From: CATQHD01 sp965202675
GTDB taxonomy: Bacteria; Actinomycetota; Acidimicrobiia; Spongiisociales; Spongiisociaceae
DNA length: 64,000 nucleotides
Reading direction: 5' to 3'
NCBI GenBank assembly: GCA_965202675.1
Contig: OZ241842.1
Coordinates: 2,356,001-2,420,000, forward strand
Positions 52,973-61,573 of this stretch are shown one piece after another (the first letter of the stretch is position 1; each line of letters begins with the position of its first letter). Under the pieces are notes generated by a model. That model saw only the letters and a list, made by a program, of their open reading frames with translations. It ran no database searches and had not been told where the DNA came from. A program made the translations under genes and the position numbers.

Positions 52973-55213
52973 ATGGCGAATGAAGGGGCGCCTGCCCCGC
53001 AGGCAATCAAGTTGAGCCGGTGGTGGTACGAAGCGCACCTGCGTCAGGTCGAACCCGACTACGCAGAGGCTTCCGAATGGGTGTCCAAATATTACGCCGG
53101 CGCGGACGAGGCCTTTGCGATCCGGGACCGGCTGGCGGCCCACGGCGATCTGGAACGCTTCAAGGCCGAGCTGCAAACCTGGTCCGTCAAGCCTGGTACA
53201 GAAGGTTTCAATGGGCCGGCCGGGATGATGTTGGTCAATTCGCTCGTGAACCGCACCGATGATCCGGCCGAGCTGGCCCGGTTGCTCACCGATGGGCTCA
53301 CCGCGCCGCGGGACAGAGCATCTGCTGCGCAGAAGCTGGACGCTCTGATCGGACACATAGACCGGATCAAGGTCGGCGCTCACCCGGCGCCGGGGCACGC
53401 GCCCTTCCTGCTTTCGTATTTCTGGGGCCTTGACCGGAGCACGCGGTGGCCTGTGGTATGGCCCAGCGGCGCAAGGTTCTTGGAGTTCGTAACCGGACAA
53501 CCGTTGCCGAAACCCTCCGGCGAACGATATCTGCAGTATGTAGATCAGACAAGGCAACTCGATGATGACCCTGACCGCTTCCAAGCGGTTGCGGCTTGGT
53601 GGGACAGCAACCGCCCGGTTTTCCTCGATCCGGTTCTCGTAGAGTGTTGTTCTGTTGGGATGCAAGTCGCGATCGACTCAAGCTATGATTACGAGCTGAT
53701 CAGAGAAAACGAATATGTGTTGCGCAGTATATCTAATTACATATGCCGAGAGCTGACCTCTGTTATCTCCGATGTGGTGGGCTACCCGCTCAGACGAGGG
53801 AAGGTTCGCTCCCCCGGGTACATAGGGTGGTTGCAAGGTGCCGATGTTCGGGTTTCTCGACCTAATATCTATGCAGCGTGGTCGGTCAAAGGTCAGCCTT
53901 TCAGGATTCAGGTAGAGATAAACCACCTGGGTGCTTTCATCGGTATAAGACCTGCCTGGTGGAAACGGTTTGGGAGAGGATGGTACGACAAAGTAGACGA
54001 GACTTTTCTAGCTACAAAAATAAAAGGATTCCGCTTGTTATCTCTAGGGAAGGCTCCTGAAGGAGGCGAGACTGGATTGGTAGGCTCATTTGGCAAATCT
54101 GTTTACGGGCGTTGGTATGAACCCGACCAGCTCGCCGATCTGGATCTCCGCGCCGAGGTTAGGGATGTGTTGTCCGATGCCCAGCCCGCGATCAAGGCTC
54201 TGGTCAAAGTCGCCAACGGGAATGGAGAGTCTCCACCCAATGGACCGCCGCCGCCCCCCAAGTATCCGAATCTGGACGCGGCGGCTGAGGATTTGCTGGT
54301 GGATCGGTCTTTTCTGGATGACATTGTGGGGTTGTTGGAGGACAAGGGTCAGGTGATTCTGTATGGGCCGCCGGGGACGGGCAAGACTTTTCTGGCTCGG
54401 CGGTTGGCGGAGGCGCTGGCGCCCGATTCGGCCTATCGGAAGCTGGTGCAGTTCCATCCCTCGACCTCTTACGAGGATTTCTTCGAGGGTTACCGGCCTG
54501 AGCAGACAGCGGGCGGGGGGATCGGCTACCGGTTGACGCAGGGTCCGCTGGCTCGGATGGCCGAGCATGCGTTGGAGCATCCGGACCGCAGGCATGTCAT
54601 GGTGATCGATGAGATCAACCGGGCGAACCTGCCCAGGGTGTTGGGTGAGCTGTTGTTCTTGTTCGAGTACCGGGATGAGCAGGCATCGACTCTGTATCGG
54701 CCGGATGACGAGTTCCGGCTTCCTGACTCGATCTGGTTTATCGGGACGATGAACACGGCCGACCGGTCGATCGCGTTGGTGGACGCGGCCTTGCGGCGGC
54801 GTTTCCATTTTGTGCCGTTCTTTCCTCGTAGGGGTCCCACCGCGGGGTTGCTCGAGCGCTGGCTGGAGCGGGAGGGCCAGCCGGTGTGGGTGGGGGAGCT
54901 GGTCGCCATGGTCAACGATGAGCTGACCGAAGCGCTGGGCGGCGACCTCCAGCTGGGCGCCTCCCACTTCATGCGGAAGGGCTACCGGGTCAAGCCAGGG
55001 GCCGAAGACGTTGTGTTGCGCCGGATCTGGGAGTACAACATCGAGCCCTTCGTTGAGGATCAGTTCTTCGGCGATGCTGATCGGATCGGCAGGTTCCGCT
55101 TCGAGAAGGTGGTGGCCCGCTATCGCCGATCGGCCGGAGAGGACGACTCACAGGGTGAGATCGCGGAGGGGTCCGACCAGCCCGGGGATGGAACGGCGGC
55201 CCCCGCCCCCTGA
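52973..55213 (+). CDS. McrB-type AAA+ GTPase, paralog 2 (746 aa)
   Basis: Same architecture as paralog 1. The N-terminal region (residues 15-195, RWWYEAHLRQVEPDYAEASE) is almost identical to that of paralog 3 at both protein and DNA level. The central region (about 200-430), for example YICRELTSVISDVVGYPLRR and GWLQGADVRVSRPNIYAAWS, is unlike the others and more AT-rich. It returns to consensus at VYGRWYEPDQLADLDLRAEV. Walker A is near 465, D546-E547 form Walker B, and MNTADRSIALVDAALRRRF is unchanged. GGAGGAAGC precedes the ATG. Confidence 0.9.
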   Translation: MANEGAPAPQAIKLSRWWYEAHLRQVEPDYAEASEWVSKYYAGADEAFAIRDRLAAHGDLERFKAELQTWSVKPGTEGFNGPAGMMLVNSLVNRTDDPAELARLLTDGLTAPRDRASAAQKLDALIGHIDRIKVGAHPAPGHAPFLLSYFWGLDRSTRWPVVWPSGARFLEFVTGQPLPKPSGERYLQYVDQTRQLDDDPDRFQAVAAWWDSNRPVFLDPVLVECCSVGMQVAIDSSYDYELIRENEYVLRSISNYICRELTSVISDVVGYPLRRGKVRSPGYIGWLQGADVRVSRPNIYAAWSVKGQPFRIQVEINHLGAFIGIRPAWWKRFGRGWYDKVDETFLATKIKGFRLLSLGKAPEGGETGLVGSFGKSVYGRWYEPDQLADLDLRAEVRDVLSDAQPAIKALVKVANGNGESPPNGPPPPPKYPNLDAAAEDLLVDRSFLDDIVGLLEDKGQVILYGPPGTGKTFLARRLAEALAPDSAYRKLVQFHPSTSYEDFFEGYRPEQTAGGGIGYRLTQGPLARMAEHALEHPDRRHVMVIDEINRANLPRVLGELLFLFEYRDEQASTLYRPDDEFRLPDSIWFIGTMNTADRSIALVDAALRRRFHFVPFFPRRGPTAGLLERWLEREGQPVWVGELVAMVNDELTEALGGDLQLGASHFMRKGYRVKPGAEDVVLRRIWEYNIEPFVEDQFFGDADRIGRFRFEKVVARYRRSAGEDDSQGEIAEGSDQPGDGTAAPAP
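53015..53540 (+). repeat. Long direct repeat encoding the N-terminal domain (with 55406-55931)
   Basis: This DNA and 55406-55931 are nearly identical, offset by 2391 bp, with only scattered substitutions (for example GGTACAGAAGG versus GACACAGAAGG). Similarity stops abruptly where the central region begins. A second, larger repeat covers the AAA+ domain in all three genes (about 51950-52830, 54280-55160 and 57270-58140). These are substrates for homologous recombination. Confidence 0.85.
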
Positions 55214-55259
55214 CATATATCTCGAGGAGCGACCAGCGTTCTGTCCGGTGAGGAAGGCC

Positions 55260-55281
55260 TGTCACAGCCCGCCCCTATAGT
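55260..55281 (+). promoter_or_regulatory. TGTCACAG-N8-TATAGT element upstream of the third mcrB
   Basis: TGTCACAG (55260-55267), spacer CCCGCCCC identical to copy 2, then TATAGT (55276-55281). It lies 82 bp before the ATG at 55364; the longer leader contains about 35 extra bp relative to copy 2. Confidence 0.6.
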
Positions 55282-55363
55282 GATGATCAGCACAGACGAA
55301 AGGCGCGGCGGTGCGACGAAGCCGGCACCGCGGTGACAGTATTTGACACCTGGAGGAACAATC

Positions 55364-58198
55364 ATGGCAAACGAAAAGAGTGCCGAGGCGCAGGAGATAG
55401 AGTTCCGCCGGCGGTGGTACGAGGCGCATCTGCGTCAGGTCGAACCCGACTATGCAGAGGCTTCCGAATGGGTGTCCAAATATTACGCCGGCGCGGACGA
55501 GGCCTTTGCGATCCGGGACCGGCTGGCGGCCCACGGCGATCTGGAACGCTTCAAGGCCGAGCTGCAAACCTGGTCCGTCAAGCCTGACACAGAAGGTTTC
55601 AATGGGCCGGCCGGGATGATGTTGGTCAATTCGCTCGTGAACCGCACCGATGATCCGGCCGAGCTGGCCCGGTTGCTCACCGATGGGCTCACCGCTCCGC
55701 GGGACAGGGCATCCGCTGCGCAGAAGCTGGACGCTCTGATCGGACACATAGACCGGATCAAGGTCGGCGCTCACCCGGCGCCGGGGCACGCGCCTTTCCT
55801 GCTTTCGTATTTCTGGGGCCTCGATCGGAGTACGCGGTGGCCTGTGGTATGGCCCAGCGGCGCAAGGTTCTTGGAGTTCATAACCGGACAACCGTTGCCG
55901 AAACCCTCCGGCGAACGATATCTGCAGTATGCGGATCAGGCAGGGGCACTCGATGACGACCCCGACCGTTTTCAGGTAGTGGCGAATTGGTGGGACAGCA
56001 GCCGTCCTGTTTTCCTCGATCCGGTTCTTGTAGAGCGTTGCGCCTTCGGGATGCAAGTTGTGACCGGCCCGAGTGAGGACTATGAGCTGGCCAGGGAAAA
56101 CGGGCACGCGTTGGCCGGTATATCCAAATACATATACCGGCAACTGGCCGATGATATCTCCGATGCTGTGGGCTTCCCACTTGGCCGAGGGCAACAAATC
56201 GGGCCGACTTGGGGGAAGGGGTCAACTACGCCTCGACCGACCATCTATGCAGATTGGCCGGTCAAAGGTCAGAATGCCGTGATTCGTCTGGACGTAAATC
56301 ACCGGGGTGCCTTCATTGGGATATACCCGGTATGGCGTGAGAAAGGGTGGTACAAAAAGGCCGAAGAGATCTTTATAGCTCTAGAGCTAGACGGATTCCA
56401 TGTTCTGCCTCTAGATAATGCACCTCTAGGCGGTGGGGAGAAGGGATTGGTAGGTGCCCGAGGCGGCGTTGTCTACGGGCGCTGGTATGAACCGGATCAG
56501 CTCGCCGGGCTTGACCTCTGCGCCGAGGTGAAGAAGGTGTCGGCCGATGCCGGTCCGGTATTCGATGCTCTGATAGAATCCGCAACCAACGGGACCGAAC
56601 CCGATACTCCTCCGCCGTCGGTTGACGATCCGCTCGCTCCTGTGGTTGAAAGGTTTCGTAGAAGCTTTGGTGATACCGGTTATCCGACTGATGCGGACGA
56701 ATTAAACAGGGCCGCTCAACTGACCTTCCGGCGTATGTTGCTTCCCGAAAATCTACCGGCAGTCGAGCGCTCCGAGCTCAAGAAGCTTTGGGCAGGCCAG
56801 ACACACGGATATGGGAACCCCGGTGTCCAATCGGCTCTGCATGCCTCAGTCAACAACGCCGACGAAGGCGAGTATCAGCGCATTCTCGACACCATCGAAT
56901 ACCTGTGTTGGGGCGAGGGCGACGATGCCGACCGGATTGATGCGGTGCTTGATGCTCCCGACAAGATAAACGGTTTAGGTGAGTCTGTGGTTATGAAGTT
57001 GTTGGCCATTTGTCATCCGGATCGTTATCTGTGCGTCTACCCGTATTGGGGGGATTATGGGAAGCTCCAGTTGCTGAGGGTGCTCGGGCTCGAGGAGCCG
57101 TCCAGGGAGGCAAGCGCCGGTCAGAGGAACGTCGAGTCGAACAACAGGCTCTGGGAGCGGATCGAGCCTTTTTTCCCCGGCGATCCTTGGGGGATGATGC
57201 AGTTTCTCTACTGGTATGACGAGCGGGGTGAGGAGGCCGGCTCCGAGGTGGAGGATGGGGATCCGATCGGGGAGGCGGCTGAGGATTTGTTGGTGGACCG
57301 GTCTTTCTTGGAGGATATTGTGGGGTTGCTGGAGGACAAGGGGCAGGTGATTCTCTATGGGCCGCCCGGCACGGGCAAGACCTTCCTGGCCCGGCGGTTG
57401 GCGGAGGCGCTGGCGCCCGACCCCGCCTATCGGAAGCTGGTGCAGTTCCATCCCTCAACCTCTTACGAGGATTTCTTCGAGGGTTACCGGCCTGAGCAGA
57501 CGGCGGGCGGGGGGATCGGTTATCGGTTGACGCAGGGTCCGCTGGCTCGGATGGCTGAGCATGCGTTGGAGCATCCGGACCGGAGGCATGTGATGGTGAT
57601 CGATGAGATCAACCGGGCGAACCTGCCTCGGGTGTTGGGTGAGCTGTTGTTTTTGTTCGAGTATCGGGATGAGCAGGCGTCGACCTTGTATCGGCCGGAT
57701 GACGAGTTCTGGCTTCCCGATACGGTGTGGTTTATCGGGACGATGAACACGGCCGACCGGTCGATCGCGTTGGTGGACGCGGCCTTGCGGCGGCGTTTCC
57801 ATTTTGTGCCGTTCTTTCCTCGTAGGGGTCCCACGGCGGGGTTGCTTGAGCGTTGGTTGGAGCGGGAGGGCCAGCCGGTGTGGGTGGGGGAGTTGGTGGC
57901 GATGGTCAATGATGAGCTGACCGAGGCGCTGGGCGGTGACCTCCAGTTGGGCGCTTCCCACTTCATGCGGAAGGGCTACCGGGGCGACCCGGGGGCGGAC
58001 GATGTGGTGTTGCGGCGGATCTGGGAGTACAACATCGAGCCTTTCGTCGAGGATCAGTTCTTCGGCGACGCCGGTCAGATCGAGAATTTCCGCTTTGAGG
58101 TGGTGGTGGCCCGCTACCGCCGATTGACCGGAGAAGACGACCCGCAGGGCGATGTCATCAAGCTGTCCGATGACGGATCCGGCGAGGTGCCGTCATGA
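55364..58198 (+). CDS. McrB-type AAA+ GTPase, paralog 3 with an inserted domain (944 aa)
   Basis: N-terminus as in paralog 2, a third version of the central region (YIYRQLADDISDAVGFPLGR, ALELDGFHVLPLDNA), then VYGRWYEPDQLAGLDLCAEV. Unlike the others it has about 200 further residues (about 421-625) before the ATPase: helical, with LTFRRMLLPENLPAVERSEL, GESVVMKLLAICHPDRYLCV and MMQFLYWYDERGEEAGSEVE. Walker A is near 666, D747-E748 are Walker B, and MNTADRSIALVDAALRRRF follows. The stop overlaps mcrC by 4 nt, so this paralog is coupled to the nuclease. Confidence 0.9.
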   Translation: MANEKSAEAQEIEFRRRWYEAHLRQVEPDYAEASEWVSKYYAGADEAFAIRDRLAAHGDLERFKAELQTWSVKPDTEGFNGPAGMMLVNSLVNRTDDPAELARLLTDGLTAPRDRASAAQKLDALIGHIDRIKVGAHPAPGHAPFLLSYFWGLDRSTRWPVVWPSGARFLEFITGQPLPKPSGERYLQYADQAGALDDDPDRFQVVANWWDSSRPVFLDPVLVERCAFGMQVVTGPSEDYELARENGHALAGISKYIYRQLADDISDAVGFPLGRGQQIGPTWGKGSTTPRPTIYADWPVKGQNAVIRLDVNHRGAFIGIYPVWREKGWYKKAEEIFIALELDGFHVLPLDNAPLGGGEKGLVGARGGVVYGRWYEPDQLAGLDLCAEVKKVSADAGPVFDALIESATNGTEPDTPPPSVDDPLAPVVERFRRSFGDTGYPTDADELNRAAQLTFRRMLLPENLPAVERSELKKLWAGQTHGYGNPGVQSALHASVNNADEGEYQRILDTIEYLCWGEGDDADRIDAVLDAPDKINGLGESVVMKLLAICHPDRYLCVYPYWGDYGKLQLLRVLGLEEPSREASAGQRNVESNNRLWERIEPFFPGDPWGMMQFLYWYDERGEEAGSEVEDGDPIGEAAEDLLVDRSFLEDIVGLLEDKGQVILYGPPGTGKTFLARRLAEALAPDPAYRKLVQFHPSTSYEDFFEGYRPEQTAGGGIGYRLTQGPLARMAEHALEHPDRRHVMVIDEINRANLPRVLGELLFLFEYRDEQASTLYRPDDEFWLPDTVWFIGTMNTADRSIALVDAALRRRFHFVPFFPRRGPTAGLLERWLEREGQPVWVGELVAMVNDELTEALGGDLQLGASHFMRKGYRGDPGADDVVLRRIWEYNIEPFVEDQFFGDAGQIENFRFEVVVARYRRLTGEDDPQGDVIKLSDDGSGEVPS

Positions 58199-59412
58199 TC
58201 GATCTGCCCATCCTGCACGAGTACGGAACAGTCGAAGCCCGGCTTTCGGAACGCCGGGCCCGGCGGCTTGATGCGGCCGCCTCTTCCTACCTGACGGTCG
58301 CCCCGCACCCCGACGCTGGAATCTGGCGGGTTACGGCCCATCATTACGTGGGGACCCTGGTGGTGGACGACATACGGATTCTGATACGGCCCAAGATCAG
58401 ACCCGAGAACCTGTTCCTTTTGCTCGAAGTAGGTCTGCCCGAGTGGGCCTGGCGGGAGGAGGTCTTCGAGTATCACGCCCACGGCGACCTGCTCAGTTCC
58501 CTGGTGTCTTTCTTCGTCCGAACGGTCGAGACCACCCTGGCCCGGGGCCTGTTCCGTTCCTACCGAGAGCAGAACGAGGACCTGAATACCATCCGGGGCC
58601 GGATCGACTTCGGACGGCAGCTGGCCCGCGCCCGCCTGCCCCTGCCCGCCGCCTGCCGGTACGAGGAGTTCACCGCCGACGTGGACGAGAACCGCTACCT
58701 CAAGGCCGCCGTCCGCCGCTCGTTGAAGGTGGCGGGGGTTCCGGTGGTCGACCGGCGGCGGCTGATGGGCCAGTTGGTCGACATGGAGGAGGTGTCCGAT
58801 GCGGCGGTGCGGGGCGACGACCTCGACCGCATTGCCTTCACCCGGCTGAACGAACACTACCGGCCCGCCCTCGGGCTCGCCCGGCTGATTCTGGACCATC
58901 TCACCCTGGTCGACCGGCGGGGCAAAAAGACAGCATCGTCGTTCATGCTTGACATGAACGATCTGTTCGAGAGGTTCGTCACCGAGCGCCTGCGCCGCGC
59001 CCTCCGCGGCCGGCTGGCCGTGGAGGCCCAGACGGGTACGCATCTCGACGCAAAGAGGCGGGTGTGGATGAGGCCCGACCTGGTGTTCCGGCGCCCGGGC
59101 TCCGCGGAACCCGTCTACGTGGGCGACATCAAGTACAAGGTGGCCGACGACGCCATGGGGCGCAATGCCGATTACTACCAGCTGCTCGCCTACGCCACCG
59201 CCCTCGACCTGCCCGAGGGTGTGCTGATCTATTGCCGGTCCGAAGGGGGCCGCCCCGTCGGCGAGATCACAGTGCGCCATTCCGGGAAGAAGCTGGCCGT
59301 CAAGGCGTTGGACCTCACCGGCCCCCCCGCCGAGGTAGCGGAGGAAATCGAACGGCTGGCCGACTGGATCGCCGACCGGGCCGCCCCGTCGCGGTTGGCC
59401 GCCGCCGTGTAG
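58195..59412 (+). CDS. mcrC: McrC-like PD-(D/E)xK nuclease subunit
   Basis: McrC is the endonuclease partner that stimulates McrB GTPase and cuts DNA. The 405-residue protein has the N-terminal McrC beta region (YLTVAPHPDAGIWRVTAHHY, DDIRILIRPKIRPENLFLLL), the middle segment NTIRGRIDFGRQLARARLPL with DENRYLKAAVRRSL, and a C-terminal nuclease core: MRPDLVF (D295), YVGDIKYK (D311, K313) and NADYYQLLAYATALDL. A single mcrC serves three mcrB genes. It overlaps paralog 3 by 4 nt. Confidence 0.92.
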   Translation: MIDLPILHEYGTVEARLSERRARRLDAAASSYLTVAPHPDAGIWRVTAHHYVGTLVVDDIRILIRPKIRPENLFLLLEVGLPEWAWREEVFEYHAHGDLLSSLVSFFVRTVETTLARGLFRSYREQNEDLNTIRGRIDFGRQLARARLPLPAACRYEEFTADVDENRYLKAAVRRSLKVAGVPVVDRRRLMGQLVDMEEVSDAAVRGDDLDRIAFTRLNEHYRPALGLARLILDHLTLVDRRGKKTASSFMLDMNDLFERFVTERLRRALRGRLAVEAQTGTHLDAKRRVWMRPDLVFRRPGSAEPVYVGDIKYKVADDAMGRNADYYQLLAYATALDLPEGVLIYCRSEGGRPVGEITVRHSGKKLAVKALDLTGPPAEVAEEIERLADWIADRAAPSRLAAAV

Positions 59413-59425
59413 AAGCAAGCCCGAC

Positions 59426-59453
59426 GTCCGCCGCTCTCTGATACACGGCGGAC
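59426..59453 (+). terminator. Hairpin after mcrC
   Basis: GTCCGCCG (59426-59433) pairs with CGGCGGAC (59446-59453) around a 12-nt loop, 14 bp after the mcrC stop. It probably ends the mcrB-mcrC transcript. No U run. Confidence 0.55.
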
Positions 59454-59481
59454 TCGGTCGTTGCCTGTTATGCTCAGGTCT

Positions 59482-60258
59482 ATGGCTCAACTACAACTAC
59501 GCCCGCTCGGCGTCGGTGAATCCATCGACGCAACCCTCTCCCTCGCTCGTCGGCGCTTCGGCCCGATGCTGATGGTCGCCCTGGTAATGGGAGTGATCCC
59601 GTTCGCCCTTTCCCTGATCGGAGGTTGCCGGGTCGACACCGCTCAGATGGCGCAACCAGTCGTTTGCGGAACACTGGGATGGATCGGGAATGCCTTATTC
59701 TGGGTCGCGACGGTCGTGGCGGCCGTCGCCGCCACCCGGGTGGCCGCGGGCGGCTACGCGGATGTTGCCCCCGACTGGAGGGGAGCGGCGCGGTACGGCC
59801 TGCAGAACATATTCCCGATCCTGGCGGCCACCATTGTCTTCGGCGTCATGATGGTCGTCGGCTTCGCCCTTGTGGTCGTTCCCGGAATCATCCTGTTGAT
59901 CTCGTTCGGCTTTTACGACGCGGCTTTGATGATCGAGCGGACGGGCCCTATGCAGAGCCTCGGCCGTTCGTGGCGCTTGGTCTCCGGCGAGCGTTGGCGG
60001 ATCTTCCTGGCGGGGTTGGTTCTTCTGATCATCATGATCATCGTGTTCGGGGTCATCGGGTTGGCGCTCTATTTCTTGCTGTCTGGCCTGCTAGGTGCGA
60101 GCGGCGATTTTGCGGCCTACCTCTCGCGGCAGATTACCAACCTGCTGAGCCTTCCGTTGCTTGCCTCGTTCAGCACGGTGATCTATCTGGATCTGCGGGT
60201 GCGCAAGGAACACCTCGACAAGGAAGGGCTCGCCGCCCAGCTGTCCGACGGAGCCTGA
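59482..60258 (+). CDS. Multi-pass membrane protein, copy 1 (GDPD membrane domain-like)
   Basis: This protein (258 aa) starts MAQLQLRPLGVGESIDATLS, then has about five to six hydrophobic helices and ends VIYLDLRVRKEHLDKEGLA. It resembles actinobacterial membrane proteins of the glycerophosphodiester phosphodiesterase membrane-domain type, whose function is unknown. TATGCT ends 7 nt before the ATG, suggesting a leaderless mRNA. A second copy lies at 60727, separated by tRNA-Glu; the segment MIERTGPMQSLGRSWRLVSG is identical in both. Confidence 0.75.
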   Translation: MAQLQLRPLGVGESIDATLSLARRRFGPMLMVALVMGVIPFALSLIGGCRVDTAQMAQPVVCGTLGWIGNALFWVATVVAAVAATRVAAGGYADVAPDWRGAARYGLQNIFPILAATIVFGVMMVVGFALVVVPGIILLISFGFYDAALMIERTGPMQSLGRSWRLVSGERWRIFLAGLVLLIIMIIVFGVIGLALYFLLSGLLGASGDFAAYLSRQITNLLSLPLLASFSTVIYLDLRVRKEHLDKEGLAAQLSDGA

Positions 60259-60381
60259 TCCCCGAAGGCTCCCCGCCCCGCAACCGCAACTTCGGAGTGG
60301 GCCCCTCGGGCTTCCGCAGGGGCGCTGCCGGAAGCGGTCCCGATGTTCCGGAGCGGGGCGTAGAATCACAGAAGCATCCAT

Positions 60382-60456
60382 GGCCCCGTCGTCCAGCACG
60401 GCCCAGGACGCCGGCCTTTCAAGCCGGAAACGCGGGTTCGAATCCCGTCGGGGCCA
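60382..60456 (+). tRNA. tRNA-Glu (anticodon TTC)
   Basis: The acceptor stem GGCCCCG pairs with CGGGGCC, the anticodon stem-loop is CCGGC-CTTTCAA-GCCGG giving TTC, and the T arm is GCGGG-TTCGAAT-CCCGT. The discriminator A is followed by an encoded CCA (60457-60459). It sits between the two copies of the duplicated membrane-protein gene. Confidence 0.93.
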
Positions 60457-60477
60457 CCATCAGCCGCGATCCGACGG

Positions 60478-60546
60478 TCAGACCGGCGGCAAGCCTTCGG
60501 CGGCCTGTTGCTCCGGGCCGAGTTTGTCGTCCAGAGGCGGCCAGGG
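60478..60546 (-). pseudogene. VapC C-terminal remnant
   Basis: On the minus strand this reads PPLDDKLGPEQQAAEGLPPV and stops, which matches the last residues of a VapC PIN domain (LDDKLxxxAxxxGLP). The DNA resembles the tail of the vapC pseudogene at 61590-61630 (GCCGAGTTTGTCGTCCAG is shared). No upstream part is present, so only the 3' end survives. Confidence 0.5.
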
Positions 60547-60726
60547 TTGCCCGATACCATCTACTGCCGGCTCCGACGGGGGCCGCCCTGTTGTCAATGA
60601 CAAGGGCGGCGCCGTTCCGAGAGGAGCCCTGCCGTCCGGGGCACCGGATCCCACAAAGGTCCGACGCGGCGGCGGAGATGAGGCCCTTGACCGACCCGAT
60701 CCACCGCCGTCCTGTATATTTGAGCT

Positions 60727-61530
60727 ATGGATCAGTTGCAACTACGCCCGTTCGACATCGGTGAAATCATCAGCACAACCTTCTCCATCGGTCGTCGACG
60801 CTACGGCCCGATGCTGATGGTTGCACTGGTATTGGCAGGGATTCCGTTCGTCCTTTCCCTGACCGGAGGAGCCTTGGGACGGTTCGGAGATTTTGTCTTC
60901 AGGATCGCGATCCTCGTAGCGACCGCCGCCTCCGTCCCGGTGGCCGCGGGCGCCTATGCGGATGTTCCGCCCGACTGGAGGGGAGCGGCGGGGTTCGGCC
61001 TGCAGAAACTAGGTCCGATCCTGGCGGCTGGCATTGTCGGTGGTATAATGATTTCCTCCGGCTTCTTCGTTATCGTCACTCTCAGCATCCTGACTTCACC
61101 GGGCAGCAGCGTAGAAAGCTTGGCCATCATCGGATTAGTTCTTTGGATCGTTCCTGGAATCATTCTGTTGGTCTCGTTCAACTGGTTCAACGCGGTTTTG
61201 ATGATCGAGCGGACGGGCCCTATGCAGAGCCTCGGCCGTTCGTGGCGCTTGGTCTCCGGCGAGCGAGGGCGGATCTTCCTGGCGGGGTTGGGCTTTTTGA
61301 TCATCGTATTAATCATCTTATTTATTCCTTCCATAATCATGGAGTTGATCCTCGTCTTTCTCTTGGGCACGAGCGCCGGTTTTGCGTTTTTCCTCTCGGG
61401 GCAGATTGTCACCCTGCTGGGTATTCCGCTGGTCGCCGCGTTCACCGCGGTTGTCTATCTGGATCTGCGGGTGCGCAAGGAACGTCTCGACAAGGAAGGG
61501 CTCGCCGCCCAGCTGTCCGGCGGAGCCTGA
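60727..61530 (+). CDS. Multi-pass membrane protein, copy 2 (GDPD membrane domain-like)
   Basis: This paralog of the gene at 59482 (267 aa) starts MDQLQLRPFDIGEIISTTFS. It keeps RRRYGPMLMVALVL, MIERTGPMQSLGRSWRLVSG and the tail VYLDLRVRKERLDKEGLAAQ, and differs mainly in the middle helices. TATATT ends 6 nt before the ATG. The sequences after both stop codons are also similar, so the duplicated unit extended into the vapC tail. Confidence 0.75.
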   Translation: MDQLQLRPFDIGEIISTTFSIGRRRYGPMLMVALVLAGIPFVLSLTGGALGRFGDFVFRIAILVATAASVPVAAGAYADVPPDWRGAAGFGLQKLGPILAAGIVGGIMISSGFFVIVTLSILTSPGSSVESLAIIGLVLWIVPGIILLVSFNWFNAVLMIERTGPMQSLGRSWRLVSGERGRIFLAGLGFLIIVLIILFIPSIIMELILVFLLGTSAGFAFFLSGQIVTLLGIPLVAAFTAVVYLDLRVRKERLDKEGLAAQLSGGA

Positions 61531-61573
61531 TCTCCGCCCCACAACCGCAACCTTCGGGAGGCGTTCCCGCTCC

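Noticed and set aside
50660..58198. CRISPR array or satellite repeats in the mcrB region
   Set aside because: The repeats are hundreds of base pairs long, coding and explained by gene duplication; there are no short regularly spaced repeats.
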